A stretch of 64,000 bases of DNA from Hyphococcus sp. GTDB taxonomy: Bacteria; Pseudomonadota; Alphaproteobacteria; Caulobacterales; Parvularculaceae. Both the position numbers and the translations under genes were made by a program. Under the pieces are notes generated by a model. The model worked only from the letters and a program-made list of their open reading frames with translations. It searched no databases and had not been told where the DNA came from. Shown one piece after another: positions 8,876 through 17,845 of this stretch (its first letter is position 1; the number at the start of each line of letters is the position of its first letter). The stretch covers positions 1 to 64,000 of the forward strand of contig JABDJK010000068.1 of the NCBI GenBank assembly GCA_013002535.1. Direction: 5' to 3'.

Positions 8876-9762
8876 ATATTGTTGAAAAAATAGGTTCATC
8901 GCTTGTCGAAATCTCTGCCGAAAAACCGGCAAAACAAACCGTCGCGTCGGAGCCAAAACAATTTGATTTGGATTTGCGCCTATTGAAGCGCCAAGGTCTT
9001 TATCATCCAGACGCCGTGTCAACGCAGCTTGCGCTAGAAATGCGCGCAGTAAAGCGCCGCTTGTTGCGCAGAATTGGTTTTTTGCGTGCAACCGGCGAAC
9101 GCAATGCGTTTCGAAAGCCGGGTAAGCAAAAAAATATTATTTTGGTAACATCGACCCGCGCCGGCGAGGGCAAGACATTCAGCGCCGCAAACCTGGCGTT
9201 GAGCTTCGCTATTGAAGATCAAATTGAGACGCTTCTCATTGACTGCGATGTGGCCCGGCCGAAAGTGCGGCGTTATCTCGGCTTGCCGGAATCGCCCGGC
9301 GTAACGGATTTGATTGCCGATACGTCTGTCGACCCATTGTCTGTAGCTTGGAAAGTCAATGATTGGCCGATGTCTGTGATATCTGAGGGCGCGCCGGTTG
9401 AGCGCGCGACCGAACTTTACGGTAGCGAGAACGCGCAGTCGCTATGGACGAGGCTTTCTCGCGAAAACGCCAATCGCCTGGTGATCATTGACTCGCCTCC
9501 GGTATTGGCGGCGACTGAGGCGGTGGTGCTTGCCAAGTTTGTCGATGAAATAGTTTTTGTCGTGGAAGCAAACTCAACGCCAGAGCCGGCGGTCGCGGCG
9601 TCGATCGATGAATTGTTGGATGTAAATCCAAATGTGAGTTTAATGTTGAACCGTTGTCTGATCGCATCAGGCGGTTCGCACTATGGTTCCTATGAGTATT
9701 ACAACCGGGGTGCGCGTGATGGCCGATCAGGAACAAGCAAAGGCGACAATGATGACGATTAA
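8872..9762 (+). CDS. XrtA-associated tyrosine autokinase (CpsD/CapB-like)
   Basis: A 296-residue cytoplasmic BY-kinase that works with the chain-length protein encoded upstream. The P-loop is STRAGEGKT at residues 94-102, Walker A' is LLIDCD at 121-126 and Walker B is VIIDSPP at 194-200. The C-terminus carries a tyrosine cluster (SHYGSYEYYNR), the expected autophosphorylation tail. The ATG overlaps the upstream stop (ATGA), indicating translational coupling. Lack of transmembrane helices shows it is the split form, with the activator domain residing in the preceding protein. Confidence 0.93.
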   Translation: MNIVEKIGSSLVEISAEKPAKQTVASEPKQFDLDLRLLKRQGLYHPDAVSTQLALEMRAVKRRLLRRIGFLRATGERNAFRKPGKQKNIILVTSTRAGEGKTFSAANLALSFAIEDQIETLLIDCDVARPKVRRYLGLPESPGVTDLIADTSVDPLSVAWKVNDWPMSVISEGAPVERATELYGSENAQSLWTRLSRENANRLVIIDSPPVLAATEAVVLAKFVDEIVFVVEANSTPEPAVAASIDELLDVNPNVSLMLNRCLIASGGSHYGSYEYYNRGARDGRSGTSKGDNDDD

Positions 9763-11437
9763 TTTCAATCGGTATTCCCGGCGGGGTCTGAAAAACGCGC
9801 TTTTGGCAGGCGTATTCACCGGGCTGACGATAAGCACTGCAATTGCGCAAGGTGATGATCAGGGCGTGCCTCTAAAAATGCGCTCAAGTTATCTTGGCTA
9901 CGCTGCGGGCGTATCCACGCAAGTAACCTACACAGACAACATAAATCTATCGCGCGATGGTTTTAAAGATGGTGAACTGATTACATCGGCGATTTTTTCG
10001 GGGGGCGCCATTTTCTCGACGCCACGAGTAACCGGTCTGGTGCTTGGCGATCTTGATTTTTCATTCCTCGTAGACAGCGGTGAATTCCAGGTCAGCCAGG
10101 ACATTGGCGCAACAAGCACTTTCACTGCGGCTGACAACTGGCTGTATTTTGATCTTTCCGGCCAAACGTCACGCCAATTGTTGGGCGAGGGCGCGCGCTT
10201 TGCACGAAACATCAATACTGGGCGGTCGCAACAGGTTAATGTACATTCCTATGCGGCAAGTCCGTATATTTACCACCAAATGGCGGATCGTTCCGCCGTT
10301 GAGTTGCGATACCGGTTCTCGCAGCTGTTCGTACCGGATTCTGCCAACTTTAATTCTATCGGCGGCGGCGCGTTGTCTGATGCGGCCACGCATGAAGCAA
10401 CGGCTAGCTATGAGAGCGGCGCTAAGTTTGATCGGTTCAGGTTTGGCGTAACCGGTTACGCCAATGAGACCAGAGAAAACGGTCGTGGATCATCGTCTGA
10501 TTTCGATTATCAACAGGCTGCGGTTTCAGCGAATGCGCAAGTCGCTTTATCGACCAAGTTTTCGCTCAGCGGAGCCTTCGGTTACGACGAGATTGACACC
10601 GAAAATGCGGCTTCCAGATTCTTTAATGACGACGATCTATCCGGAGTATTTTGGAGGGCGGGTTTTATCGCCACGCCAAACCGGCGGTCACGCATTCGTC
10701 TTGAATATGGTCAGCGCTACGATGATGACTTTATCGATGCAGATGTTTTTTATGAATTATCCCAGCGTTTAGCCTTTTCGGCGGGGGCTAGTCGGCAATT
10801 TGTAACGCGCGCTCAAGGCATCAATGCGCAATTTCGAGGCGTGCAAACGCAAACGCTCGATTTTGCAGATCGACTTCGCGCCGGGCAGGAGCTTTCGCCA
10901 GCGCAGGTGATTGAATCAGCTAACCGTTTTTCTTCTACGCTTTCGAATCGATCGTCGACAACAATCGGTGTGGCCGTGCGCGACAACGCATTTGCCGCAT
11001 TAGTCGGTAGTTATGGTCGCAACAGTATCTCGCTCTCCGGGCGTTATTCCGACAGCGATTTCGGTTTTCGGCAAGTTCAAACTCATGGTGCGTCTTTAGA
11101 ATTTACGCGTGAAATATCACGCCGAACTTCTGCAAACGCCGGAATTGATTGGTGCTATCTGGATTCGACGATCGATGGCCCAACATGCCTTGCTGTTCCT
11201 TTCGCTTTTGGACTTGATCCACTCGACCCAATGTTTGACCCAGTGACCCAATGTGCTTCGCTGGTCGCAAATAACGGCATCTCGGACACGTTTATCGGAC
11301 GCGTTGGCGCATCGCATCGGTTATATCAAAATGTCTCTGCGTTTGCTGAATTGGCGCATTCAAAACGTTTTTCAGAAAACGTGCTTCTTGAGTACGACGA
11401 AACATCTGCAACTGTGGGTTTAAAATTGGATTTCTAA
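9749..11437 (+). CDS. XrtA-system outer-membrane beta-barrel protein
   Basis: A 562-residue outer-membrane protein of the family found in XrtA/PEP-CTERM EPS clusters. The chosen ATG at 9749 (ATG ATG pair) lies inside the end of the kinase gene and yields a clean signal peptide ending AIA-Q; longer frames from 9683 or 9719 would add a charged leader that spoils it. The mature protein has alternating aromatic/polar strands throughout and ends with a terminal phenylalanine (VGLKLDF), the BAM recognition mark. It is proposed to form or assist the outer-membrane exit for the polysaccharide, but its biochemical role is not established. Confidence 0.87.
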   Translation: MMTINFNRYSRRGLKNALLAGVFTGLTISTAIAQGDDQGVPLKMRSSYLGYAAGVSTQVTYTDNINLSRDGFKDGELITSAIFSGGAIFSTPRVTGLVLGDLDFSFLVDSGEFQVSQDIGATSTFTAADNWLYFDLSGQTSRQLLGEGARFARNINTGRSQQVNVHSYAASPYIYHQMADRSAVELRYRFSQLFVPDSANFNSIGGGALSDAATHEATASYESGAKFDRFRFGVTGYANETRENGRGSSSDFDYQQAAVSANAQVALSTKFSLSGAFGYDEIDTENAASRFFNDDDLSGVFWRAGFIATPNRRSRIRLEYGQRYDDDFIDADVFYELSQRLAFSAGASRQFVTRAQGINAQFRGVQTQTLDFADRLRAGQELSPAQVIESANRFSSTLSNRSSTTIGVAVRDNAFAALVGSYGRNSISLSGRYSDSDFGFRQVQTHGASLEFTREISRRTSANAGIDWCYLDSTIDGPTCLAVPFAFGLDPLDPMFDPVTQCASLVANNGISDTFIGRVGASHRLYQNVSAFAELAHSKRFSENVLLEYDETSATVGLKLDF

Positions 11438-11439
11438 TA

Positions 11440-12966
11440 ATGTACGAAGAACACTTCGGTCTATCGGGTTCGCCTTTTAGACTGAACCCAGATCCAAATT
11501 TTTACTTCGGCAGCGAAAGTCATAACAAGGCGATCGCTTATCTGCACTATGGCTTGAAGCAAGCTGAAGGGTTCATCGTTATAACGGGCCCCATTGGCGC
11601 CGGAAAATCGATGGTCATCAGCCATCTGATTGATCAGCTCGATCAGTCAAATGTCATTGCCGCTGAATTGCTGACGTCTAACATCGAACCATCTGAATTA
11701 CTAAGGCACATTCTTTCGTCATTTCGAGTTGAGGCGGCGGGCGAAGGCCGGGCGGCTGAGCTTGAGGCGTTTGAGGACTATTTATTTGACCAGTTGAACG
11801 CAGGTCGAAGGGCGCTGTTGATCGTCGATGAAGCTCAAAATTTGCCGCATGAAACCCTTGAAGAATTGCGGATGCTTTCAAATATCGACTATGAGGGTAC
11901 GCCGCTATTCCAGGTATTTCTTGTTGGGCAACCGGAATTCCGCAAAACAATGGCTGCTGACGAAATGGAGCAATTGCGTCAGCGTGTTATTGCTGCATAT
12001 CACCTGGAAAATCTTAGTACAGAAGAAACGAAAGAATACATCTTGCACAGACTTTCTGTCGCGGGCTGGCGCGAAAACCCTCGTTTTGACAATGCGGCGT
12101 TTAAAACAATTTACGAAGAAACAGGGGGCCGTCCACGCAAAATCAATACGTTGTGTAACAGAGTAATGATGTTTTGCGCGCTGGAACAGAAAGACGTTGT
12201 GAATGAAAAAGCGGTGTCAACTGTCATTCAGGAAATGCATGAGGAAAGATTAGGCGGCGAAAAGAAAACAAAGAAAATCGAATTGCCTCGAGTCAAAACA
12301 GTGAATGCCCCAGACTCTCATGCCGCTGAACAGAAGGCCGGCGCGGTCATAGTTCCGATTTCCGAAGCGCGTGCCGATACCGGGCATAATGACAAACCGA
12401 AATCGAAAAAATCGGAAAAGGGTTCAAGGCAAGATGTTCGTGAACCTTCGAATGAAAATGAGATGCGTATGGTTGCGCCGGCGGAAGCGCCGGACGGGGA
12501 GGGTAAAGTGGCCGATAGACAACCGATAGAAAATGACGATGAGATCGTTTCCTCATCTTTAAGCGTCCTAGATCGATTGCGCGCCGGCAAAGCCAAGGTG
12601 TCTGCATCGAAATCTGGTGAGGCGCCGGCGAGCGCAACCCTGAAAGACGTCGCTTCGGCCATTGCCGCGGCTGGGTCAAACCAGGCAGGCGATGGCGAAA
12701 ATTCTAGTACAGATGATTTTGATGTTTCCGATACGGATAGTGAATCCGCGTCAACCGACGACGGGGGAGCAGAGTGGCGGACATCGCTTATTCGGTCTAT
12801 TGACAACACGAGGGATGATTTGCGGCAAGCACATGCAAGCGTAGACCGGCTTCGAACCTCATTGGCGGATATGAAAAATCGTCGCGCCGAAAAAAGAAAG
12901 AAAGCTATTAAAAGTTTGGCGCGCGCCGAAACGATTTTGAGTGAACTTCGCGACGCCTGGAAATAG
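11440..12966 (+). CDS. XrtA-associated ATPase with long C-terminal extension
   Basis: A 508-residue AAA/ExeA-type ATPase. The start MYEEHFGLSGSPFRL is the typical N-terminus; the P-loop GPIGAGKS is at 50-57 and the Walker B LLIVDEAQ near 126-133, followed by sensor residues GQPEFR and the winged segment GGRPRKINTLCNR. The ATPase domain ends near residue 270. The last 230 residues are low-complexity, rich in Ser, Asp and Lys, and finish in a predicted coiled coil, longer than the usual family member. It starts two bases after the barrel gene stop. A role in EPS assembly is inferred from conserved clustering. Confidence 0.9.
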   Translation: MYEEHFGLSGSPFRLNPDPNFYFGSESHNKAIAYLHYGLKQAEGFIVITGPIGAGKSMVISHLIDQLDQSNVIAAELLTSNIEPSELLRHILSSFRVEAAGEGRAAELEAFEDYLFDQLNAGRRALLIVDEAQNLPHETLEELRMLSNIDYEGTPLFQVFLVGQPEFRKTMAADEMEQLRQRVIAAYHLENLSTEETKEYILHRLSVAGWRENPRFDNAAFKTIYEETGGRPRKINTLCNRVMMFCALEQKDVVNEKAVSTVIQEMHEERLGGEKKTKKIELPRVKTVNAPDSHAAEQKAGAVIVPISEARADTGHNDKPKSKKSEKGSRQDVREPSNENEMRMVAPAEAPDGEGKVADRQPIENDDEIVSSSLSVLDRLRAGKAKVSASKSGEAPASATLKDVASAIAAAGSNQAGDGENSSTDDFDVSDTDSESASTDDGGAEWRTSLIRSIDNTRDDLRQAHASVDRLRTSLADMKNRRAEKRKKAIKSLARAETILSELRDAWK

Positions 12967-12984
12967 GCTTTATAAAATTACAAT

Positions 12985-13887
12985 ATGGCTGACCGACGCC
13001 CCCTCGAAAACGCAACGGTTAAACTACCGCGCGGCCGATTCGCATTGTCGGTTGACGTTGAAGATTATTTTCAGGTCTGGGCGTTTTCGGAAATTATAAG
13101 CCGTGAGAGTTGGGACGGGTATCAGCTTCGTGTGGGTGACATGACCCGCACATGCCTAGATATATTTGATCGCCATGGTGCGCAGGCGACCTTTTTTACG
13201 CTTGGGTGGGTTGCCGAACGCGACCCCGATATAATTCGCGAGATCGTCTCGCGCGGTCATGAAATTGCCAGCCATGGTTACGACCATACGAAAGTCAATC
13301 AACAAACCCCCGAGGAATTCCGCGCCGACGCAGCGAAAACCAAAAGAATCCTCGAAGATATTTCTGGCGTTGAAGTGACCGGATACCGGGCGGCGGGTTT
13401 TTCGATCGATAAATCGACGCCATGGGCCCATGAAATTTTACATGAACTGGGCCATCGATATTCATCAAGTGAACACCCTATCGCCCATGATCATTATGGC
13501 GACGCGAATGCGATGCAATCACCGCATTATCCTGTTAGCGGCGCCGAGTTTATCGAGGCGCCGGTTGCGACGGTGGATTTTGCCGGGCGCCGGCTTAGTT
13601 GCGCCGGCGGGGGCTGGTTTCGCGCTTTTCCCTTGCCAGTGACAAAGATTCTTCTGAAGCGTGCGAAAAAAAAACTGTCCGGGCCTGTGATTTTTTACTT
13701 TCACCCGTGGGAGATTGACGTTGATCAGCCGCGGATTGCCGGCGCGTCAACCCGTTCGAAATTTCGTCATTATTTGAATTTGGGCCGCATGGAGAAAAAG
13801 CTCGAAAATCTGCTATCCACATTCGAATGGACGCGCATCGACTACGCTCTAGGCGTCAACGCGGCGGAACGTATGAATGGCGGTTGA
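12985..13887 (+). CDS. XrtA-system polysaccharide deacetylase
   Basis: A 300-residue cytoplasmic NodB-type deacetylase with the C-terminal DUF3473 extension that marks the XrtA-associated subfamily. The metal-site triad is visible: D24 in the DVEDYFQ motif, and H92 and H97 in GHEIASHGYDH. YRAAGFSI and the subfamily signatures GGGWFRAFP and FYFHPWEID follow. It probably removes acetyl groups from polysaccharide intermediates. It overlaps the next gene by 11 bases, and no clear Shine-Dalgarno precedes it, consistent with coupling to the ATPase gene. Confidence 0.93.
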   Translation: MADRRPLENATVKLPRGRFALSVDVEDYFQVWAFSEIISRESWDGYQLRVGDMTRTCLDIFDRHGAQATFFTLGWVAERDPDIIREIVSRGHEIASHGYDHTKVNQQTPEEFRADAAKTKRILEDISGVEVTGYRAAGFSIDKSTPWAHEILHELGHRYSSSEHPIAHDHYGDANAMQSPHYPVSGAEFIEAPVATVDFAGRRLSCAGGGWFRAFPLPVTKILLKRAKKKLSGPVIFYFHPWEIDVDQPRIAGASTRSKFRHYLNLGRMEKKLENLLSTFEWTRIDYALGVNAAERMNGG

Positions 13888-14920
13888 GATTAAAACTTGT
13901 GGTCCCGGCGATGCAGCCTTGTGGGACGATTATGTTTTGCGCGCGCCTAGGGGAACCATTTTCCACCGGTTCGGATGGCGCAATATTATTGCATCGGTTT
14001 ATGGATATGACGCCATTCAGTTGATGGCTCTACAAGATAACATTCCGGTTGGCGTTCTTCCATTATTCGACATTCGTTCTCCCTTGTTGGGCCGGTCGCT
14101 GATCGCGACGGCGTTTACCGTTGGCGGGGGTGTGTTGTCTGAGAATGTAGACGCCTGCGAAGCGCTCTGCCGCGAGGCCGAGAAAATTGGCTGCCGCCGT
14201 CGCGTGAAATACGTTGAAATCCGAAGTGAAGCAGCGGGTGCGGCAGGATGGATACCGAAAACTGAACGCTACGCCAGCTTTGAGTTGTCATTGATAGGCG
14301 ATGCGGACGACGCGTTGAAGGCGGTTCCGAGGAAGCGACGGGCAGAAGTGAGGAAAGCTCTGGAATTTCAAAAAAACGGTCGGCTTTCAATCCGGTTCGA
14401 TGGAAGCGTAGACGAATTTTATGAATTATATGCTGTCGCCATGCGAAACCATGGCACTCCGGTATTTCCGAAAAAGTATGTTGCGGCGCTAGTTACTGAA
14501 TGGCCCGAAGATGTTGAGATATCAATCGTGGAGAGCGACGGCGCGGCAATCGTTGCATTGTTGACATTTTATGATGGCATAAATGCGCGACCGTATTTTA
14601 TCGGAGCGCGCCAAAATACGCGCGGGCTTCGAGCACAAGAATTTGCATATTGGATGACGATGCGCCGCGCTGCAGAACGCGGTTGTACGAACTTTGATTT
14701 TGGCCGCAGTAAGATCGATACTGGCCCATACAAATTCAAGAAATTGTGGGGCTGCGAGCCAAATACTTTGACTTATCAATATAAATTGCTCGTTGCGAAT
14801 ACGCTTCCGGACGTCAATCCAAACAATCCAAAGTTTGAATTGTTTTCGAACACCTGGAAAAAACTACCGATGCCGATTGCAAATTTTGTTGGTCCATTTT
14901 TGGCGCCAAACTTTCCATGA
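13877..14920 (+). CDS. XrtA-associated FemAB-like GNAT-fold protein
   Basis: A 347-residue protein of the FemAB-related family found in XrtA/PEP-CTERM polysaccharide loci. It has two GNAT-like halves. The second contains HGTPVFPKKYV and ends with NFDFGRSKIDTGPYKFKKLWGCEP, a signature of this family. FemAB proteins transfer amino acids to cell-wall precursors, and the inferred role here is aminoacylation of a polysaccharide or lipid-linked precursor. The start overlaps the deacetylase by 11 bases, and the stop overlaps the following glycosyltransferase start (ATGA). Confidence 0.9.
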   Translation: MAVEIKTCGPGDAALWDDYVLRAPRGTIFHRFGWRNIIASVYGYDAIQLMALQDNIPVGVLPLFDIRSPLLGRSLIATAFTVGGGVLSENVDACEALCREAEKIGCRRRVKYVEIRSEAAGAAGWIPKTERYASFELSLIGDADDALKAVPRKRRAEVRKALEFQKNGRLSIRFDGSVDEFYELYAVAMRNHGTPVFPKKYVAALVTEWPEDVEISIVESDGAAIVALLTFYDGINARPYFIGARQNTRGLRAQEFAYWMTMRRAAERGCTNFDFGRSKIDTGPYKFKKLWGCEPNTLTYQYKLLVANTLPDVNPNNPKFELFSNTWKKLPMPIANFVGPFLAPNFP

Positions 14921-16188
14921 CGCAAAAACCCGAAATACTTTTTCTGGCCCATAGAATTCCGTACCCGCCGGATAAGGGAGATAAAATTCGTTCCTGGCGA
15001 TTATTGCAGTATTTGACCGAACGCTTCGACGTGCACCTCGTTAGCTTTATCGACGATCAACGCGATGAGCGCCACGCCGATTTCCTTCGTGAACAGTGCG
15101 CAAGCGCGACGTTCATCGCTATTGAACCAGCCCTACGGAAAGTCGTCTGCGTATTGGGCTTAGTTACCGGCAAAGCACTGTCAGTTCAGTTTTATCGCAA
15201 CTCAAAAATGAAGACTGTGATTGACGAAATTCGCCGAAAGCCGCTTGCCTATGAGATCGCATTTTCGTCAACGATGGCGCAATATTTGGAACAACCGGGC
15301 AACGCGAGCGCTCGCATCATCGATTTTTGCGATGCGGATTCTGAAAAGTGGCGGCGCTATGCGGATGCAGCGCCCTGGCCGATGAGTTGGGTTTATCGGC
15401 GTGAGGCGACTAAAATGGCGGTGGAAGAAAGCAACATAATTTCCTGGGCGGATCATTGCTTTGCGATTACGGAACAGGAAGCGAATATATTTAATTCTCG
15501 CGCAGGCGTTTCAAAGCCTGTCGGCTGGTGGTCCAATGGCGTCGATGCGGAATACTTTGATCCTGAGGCGGAATTCTCCTGTCACGAATATTCATCCGAT
15601 GTTGTGTTTACCGGGGCCATGGACTACCGCGCAAATGTTGAAGCCGTTTTAGGCTTTGTAAAAAATACCTGGCCCGCTATTCGAGAAAAGAGACCACAAG
15701 CAACGTTCACGATTGTCGGCGCGCGCCCCGTCCGGGAATTGCTGGCGCTCCATCAGCGTGATGGAATTATCGTAACTGGCCGAGTTGACGATATTCGCCC
15801 GTGGCTCGCTTTGGCAAAGGTAGCCATTGCGCCGATGCGCGTTGCACAAGGTATTCAGAACAAAGTGTTGGAAGCGATGGCAATGGGCAAGCCAGTGGTC
15901 GCATCGACGGCTGCAGCAACCGGACTAAGGGTGTGTGACGGAGAGAGTATTCTTATCCGTGACGGCGTAGAAAATGTCGCGGGAGAGATTTTGCAGCTTC
16001 TTAATGACAAAGTAGTGCGTCAGGAAATAGGCGACAATGCTAGGCGTTGCGTTATTGAGAACTACAATTGGGACCGGCAATTGCAACGATTTTCAATAGC
16101 CATCGAAAACAATGAATATCGCTACTCATCCGCGAATGAGTCTGAAGATTTAGCGTCGCCGCCGCGCTCTTCAGCATCACTAAATTGA
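14917..16188 (+). CDS. XrtA-type group 1 glycosyltransferase
   Basis: A 423-residue GT-B glycosyltransferase. The N-terminus carries FLAHRIPYPPDKGDKIRSWRLL, the hallmark of the stp1/PEP-CTERM-associated GT subfamily. The donor-binding half has VVFTGAMDYRAN, GRVDDIRPWLA and VLEAMAMGKPVVAS. It is the last gene of the EPS operon in this window. Its 3' end overlaps the convergent nitrilase gene by 67 bases. In most XrtA loci exosortase and other EPS genes follow at this point; here they do not. Confidence 0.92.
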   Translation: MTQKPEILFLAHRIPYPPDKGDKIRSWRLLQYLTERFDVHLVSFIDDQRDERHADFLREQCASATFIAIEPALRKVVCVLGLVTGKALSVQFYRNSKMKTVIDEIRRKPLAYEIAFSSTMAQYLEQPGNASARIIDFCDADSEKWRRYADAAPWPMSWVYRREATKMAVEESNIISWADHCFAITEQEANIFNSRAGVSKPVGWWSNGVDAEYFDPEAEFSCHEYSSDVVFTGAMDYRANVEAVLGFVKNTWPAIREKRPQATFTIVGARPVRELLALHQRDGIIVTGRVDDIRPWLALAKVAIAPMRVAQGIQNKVLEAMAMGKPVVASTAAATGLRVCDGESILIRDGVENVAGEILQLLNDKVVRQEIGDNARRCVIENYNWDRQLQRFSIAIENNEYRYSSANESEDLASPPRSSASLN

Positions 16189-17120
16189 ACGCGCGATTCA
16201 TTTGGTCGCCTGTCGACGCGCAATTCGAAAACGTCAGGCCGTGAATAGTGGCCCGCAATGTCGCATGCGGCTTTCGCGGCGCGTACTTTGTCCAATGACC
16301 CTTCGGCATAGAGAATTGTTTCACCAATATCAGCTTCCGCAATTATTTCGCCGCGTGGGTCAATGATTGCCGACCGGCCTGGATGTTCCCAAATGCCGAG
16401 AGGTCGCCATCGCGCCGGAATATCTTTCTCCAGCCGCACGCCTGCCGCGCAAATTACGTAAGCGCAAGCCTGACTTGCAAATGCTCGAGACAGAAGGTGT
16501 TGACGCGCCCAACAATATTCGTCCAATCTCGGTTTTTTCTCCCAACCGGGCCATAGCGCCGCATGAATTTGTGTGCCTTGCGCCGCCAGGGAGTATCCCG
16601 GCAACATCATTTGATGCTCCCAACAATTCAATGCGCTGATGCGGCCATACGGGCGTTCGACAACGCGCAGGCCGTAACCGTCTCCGTCGCCCCAGATGAT
16701 GCGCTCCGCATGTGTAGGTTTTAGTTTGCGATGTCTATTTAATATCTCGCCTTTTTTACTGATCGTGATTGCGGTGCAATAAGATGTGCCATTTGAATGA
16801 GGGTCGCGTTCCGCCACACCTATGGTCACATCGATAGCCGCCTTTTTTGCGGCTTGCGCCAAAAGCTCAGTTTCAGGACCGGGGATTTCAATCGAATTTT
16901 CGAGAAATACAGCGCTAGCCTCCCAGGTCAGATCGACAACCGGTCCCTCAACCCAGAATGGGTAACCCGGCAACCAACATTCGCCAAAGGCGGCGATATT
17001 GGCGCCCTTCGAACCGGCTTCAGCAATGAGACTGCATGCTTTTGCAACGCTCGCGGTTTTATCGAACAAAATGGGCGCCGCCTGGATCGCCGCCAATTTG
17101 AATGTTGCTGTTTTGCTCAT
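16122..17120 (-). CDS. Nitrilase/carbon-nitrogen hydrolase
   Basis: A 332-residue nitrilase-superfamily enzyme. The Glu-Lys-Cys catalytic set is visible: Glu in GECWLPGYP, Lys in HRKLKPTHAERIIW and Cys in NCWEH. The GxGPxxxxTW-like motif and overall length match true nitrilases (nitrile to carboxylate plus ammonia) more than amidases. I chose the ATG at 17120, which places the start at the family position SKTATFKLAAIQ; an ATG at 17171 gives an unaligned leader. Neither has a strong ribosome site. The gene converges on the EPS operon. The substrate is unknown. Confidence 0.88.
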   Translation of the reverse strand: MSKTATFKLAAIQAAPILFDKTASVAKACSLIAEAGSKGANIAAFGECWLPGYPFWVEGPVVDLTWEASAVFLENSIEIPGPETELLAQAAKKAAIDVTIGVAERDPHSNGTSYCTAITISKKGEILNRHRKLKPTHAERIIWGDGDGYGLRVVERPYGRISALNCWEHQMMLPGYSLAAQGTQIHAALWPGWEKKPRLDEYCWARQHLLSRAFASQACAYVICAAGVRLEKDIPARWRPLGIWEHPGRSAIIDPRGEIIAEADIGETILYAEGSLDKVRAAKAACDIAGHYSRPDVFELRVDRRPNESRVQFSDAEERGGDAKSSDSFADE

Positions 17121-17291
17121 TGGTGACCGAGCCTCGCCGAAAAATTGCGCCAAAAAATGTTCGTATTTCAATAGATTACGCCCTTTTCCATGAAAAGGGA
17201 AAACACTTTGGCGGCAATCCGTGCTTGGCGAAATTGTTAACAGCGCGTAAACTGCTTCCTTCGTTGTTGTTGGGCTAGAAGGGGGGTCTTT

Positions 17292-17771
17292 ATGATCCGC
17301 ATATTAATGCCGCTTGCGATTGTTGCGGCGATATTTTTCGGACCGATGTTTGCCGAAGAGTCATCAGGTTCTGTGACGGGTGACACTACTCGTATTATTA
17401 CAGGGGATTATTTCATTGGCGGGGTTATTGACTGCGTGATGAAACTGAAGGCGCCGATTGGCGAGGCGTGCGCTACCGAAGGGGTGGCTGATAAATTTAC
17501 TGGCGTTAGCAGGGTGATGTCGTTGGCGTCTGTCATCGCTCTTGCCGCTGCTGCGGTCGGGATTCTTGGTCTGCTGCCCTTTGTCGGACGGCTGACCAGC
17601 ATCGTCACAGTGATTGCCGGACTCGCCGCTATGGGATCGATGGGAATGCTCGCGCTAACCATGATGTCTACGTCAGAGGGGCTTCCCGGTATGCAATGGG
17701 GGGCTTATCTCGCTGCCGCCGCCGGCTTGCTGACATTAATATCGGGCCTGTCGGGGATGCGAGGCCGCTGA
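17292..17771 (+). CDS. Hypothetical multi-pass membrane protein
   Basis: I do not recognise this 159-residue protein. It opens with a hydrophobic signal-like segment (residues 1-20) ending at FAEE, then a short exported region with two cysteines (IDCVMK and EACATE) that could form a disulfide. Three closely spaced hydrophobic helices follow (about 75-97, 100-122, 135-155), ending in a basic GMRGR tail. An agaagggggg stretch just before the ATG serves as ribosome site. It is a single-gene unit, closed by a strong terminator shared with the convergent bactofilin gene. It is not a PEP-CTERM substrate: no PEP motif is present. Confidence 0.75.
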   Translation: MIRILMPLAIVAAIFFGPMFAEESSGSVTGDTTRIITGDYFIGGVIDCVMKLKAPIGEACATEGVADKFTGVSRVMSLASVIALAAAAVGILGLLPFVGRLTSIVTVIAGLAAMGSMGMLALTMMSTSEGLPGMQWGAYLAAAAGLLTLISGLSGMRGR

Positions 17772-17796
17772 CGGCCTTCAGAATACTCAATAAAAC

Positions 17797-17826
17797 AAAG
17801 GCCGCGCACACTGCGCGGCCTTTTTT
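17797..17826. terminator. Bidirectional intrinsic terminator
   Basis: Perfect 9-bp arms ggccgcgca (17800-17808) and tgcgcggcc (17812-17820) enclose a three-base loop, flanked by A-rich sequence on the left and six T on the right. It lies between the convergent membrane-protein gene and bactofilin gene and can serve both strands. Confidence 0.92.
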
Positions 17827-17845
17827 AATGAAAAATTCTAATCAG

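Noticed and set aside
17292-17771. Membrane protein considered as a PEP-CTERM substrate of the XrtA-type locus
   Set aside because: The C-terminus has a hydrophobic helix and basic tail, but no PEP motif precedes it and there are other helices.
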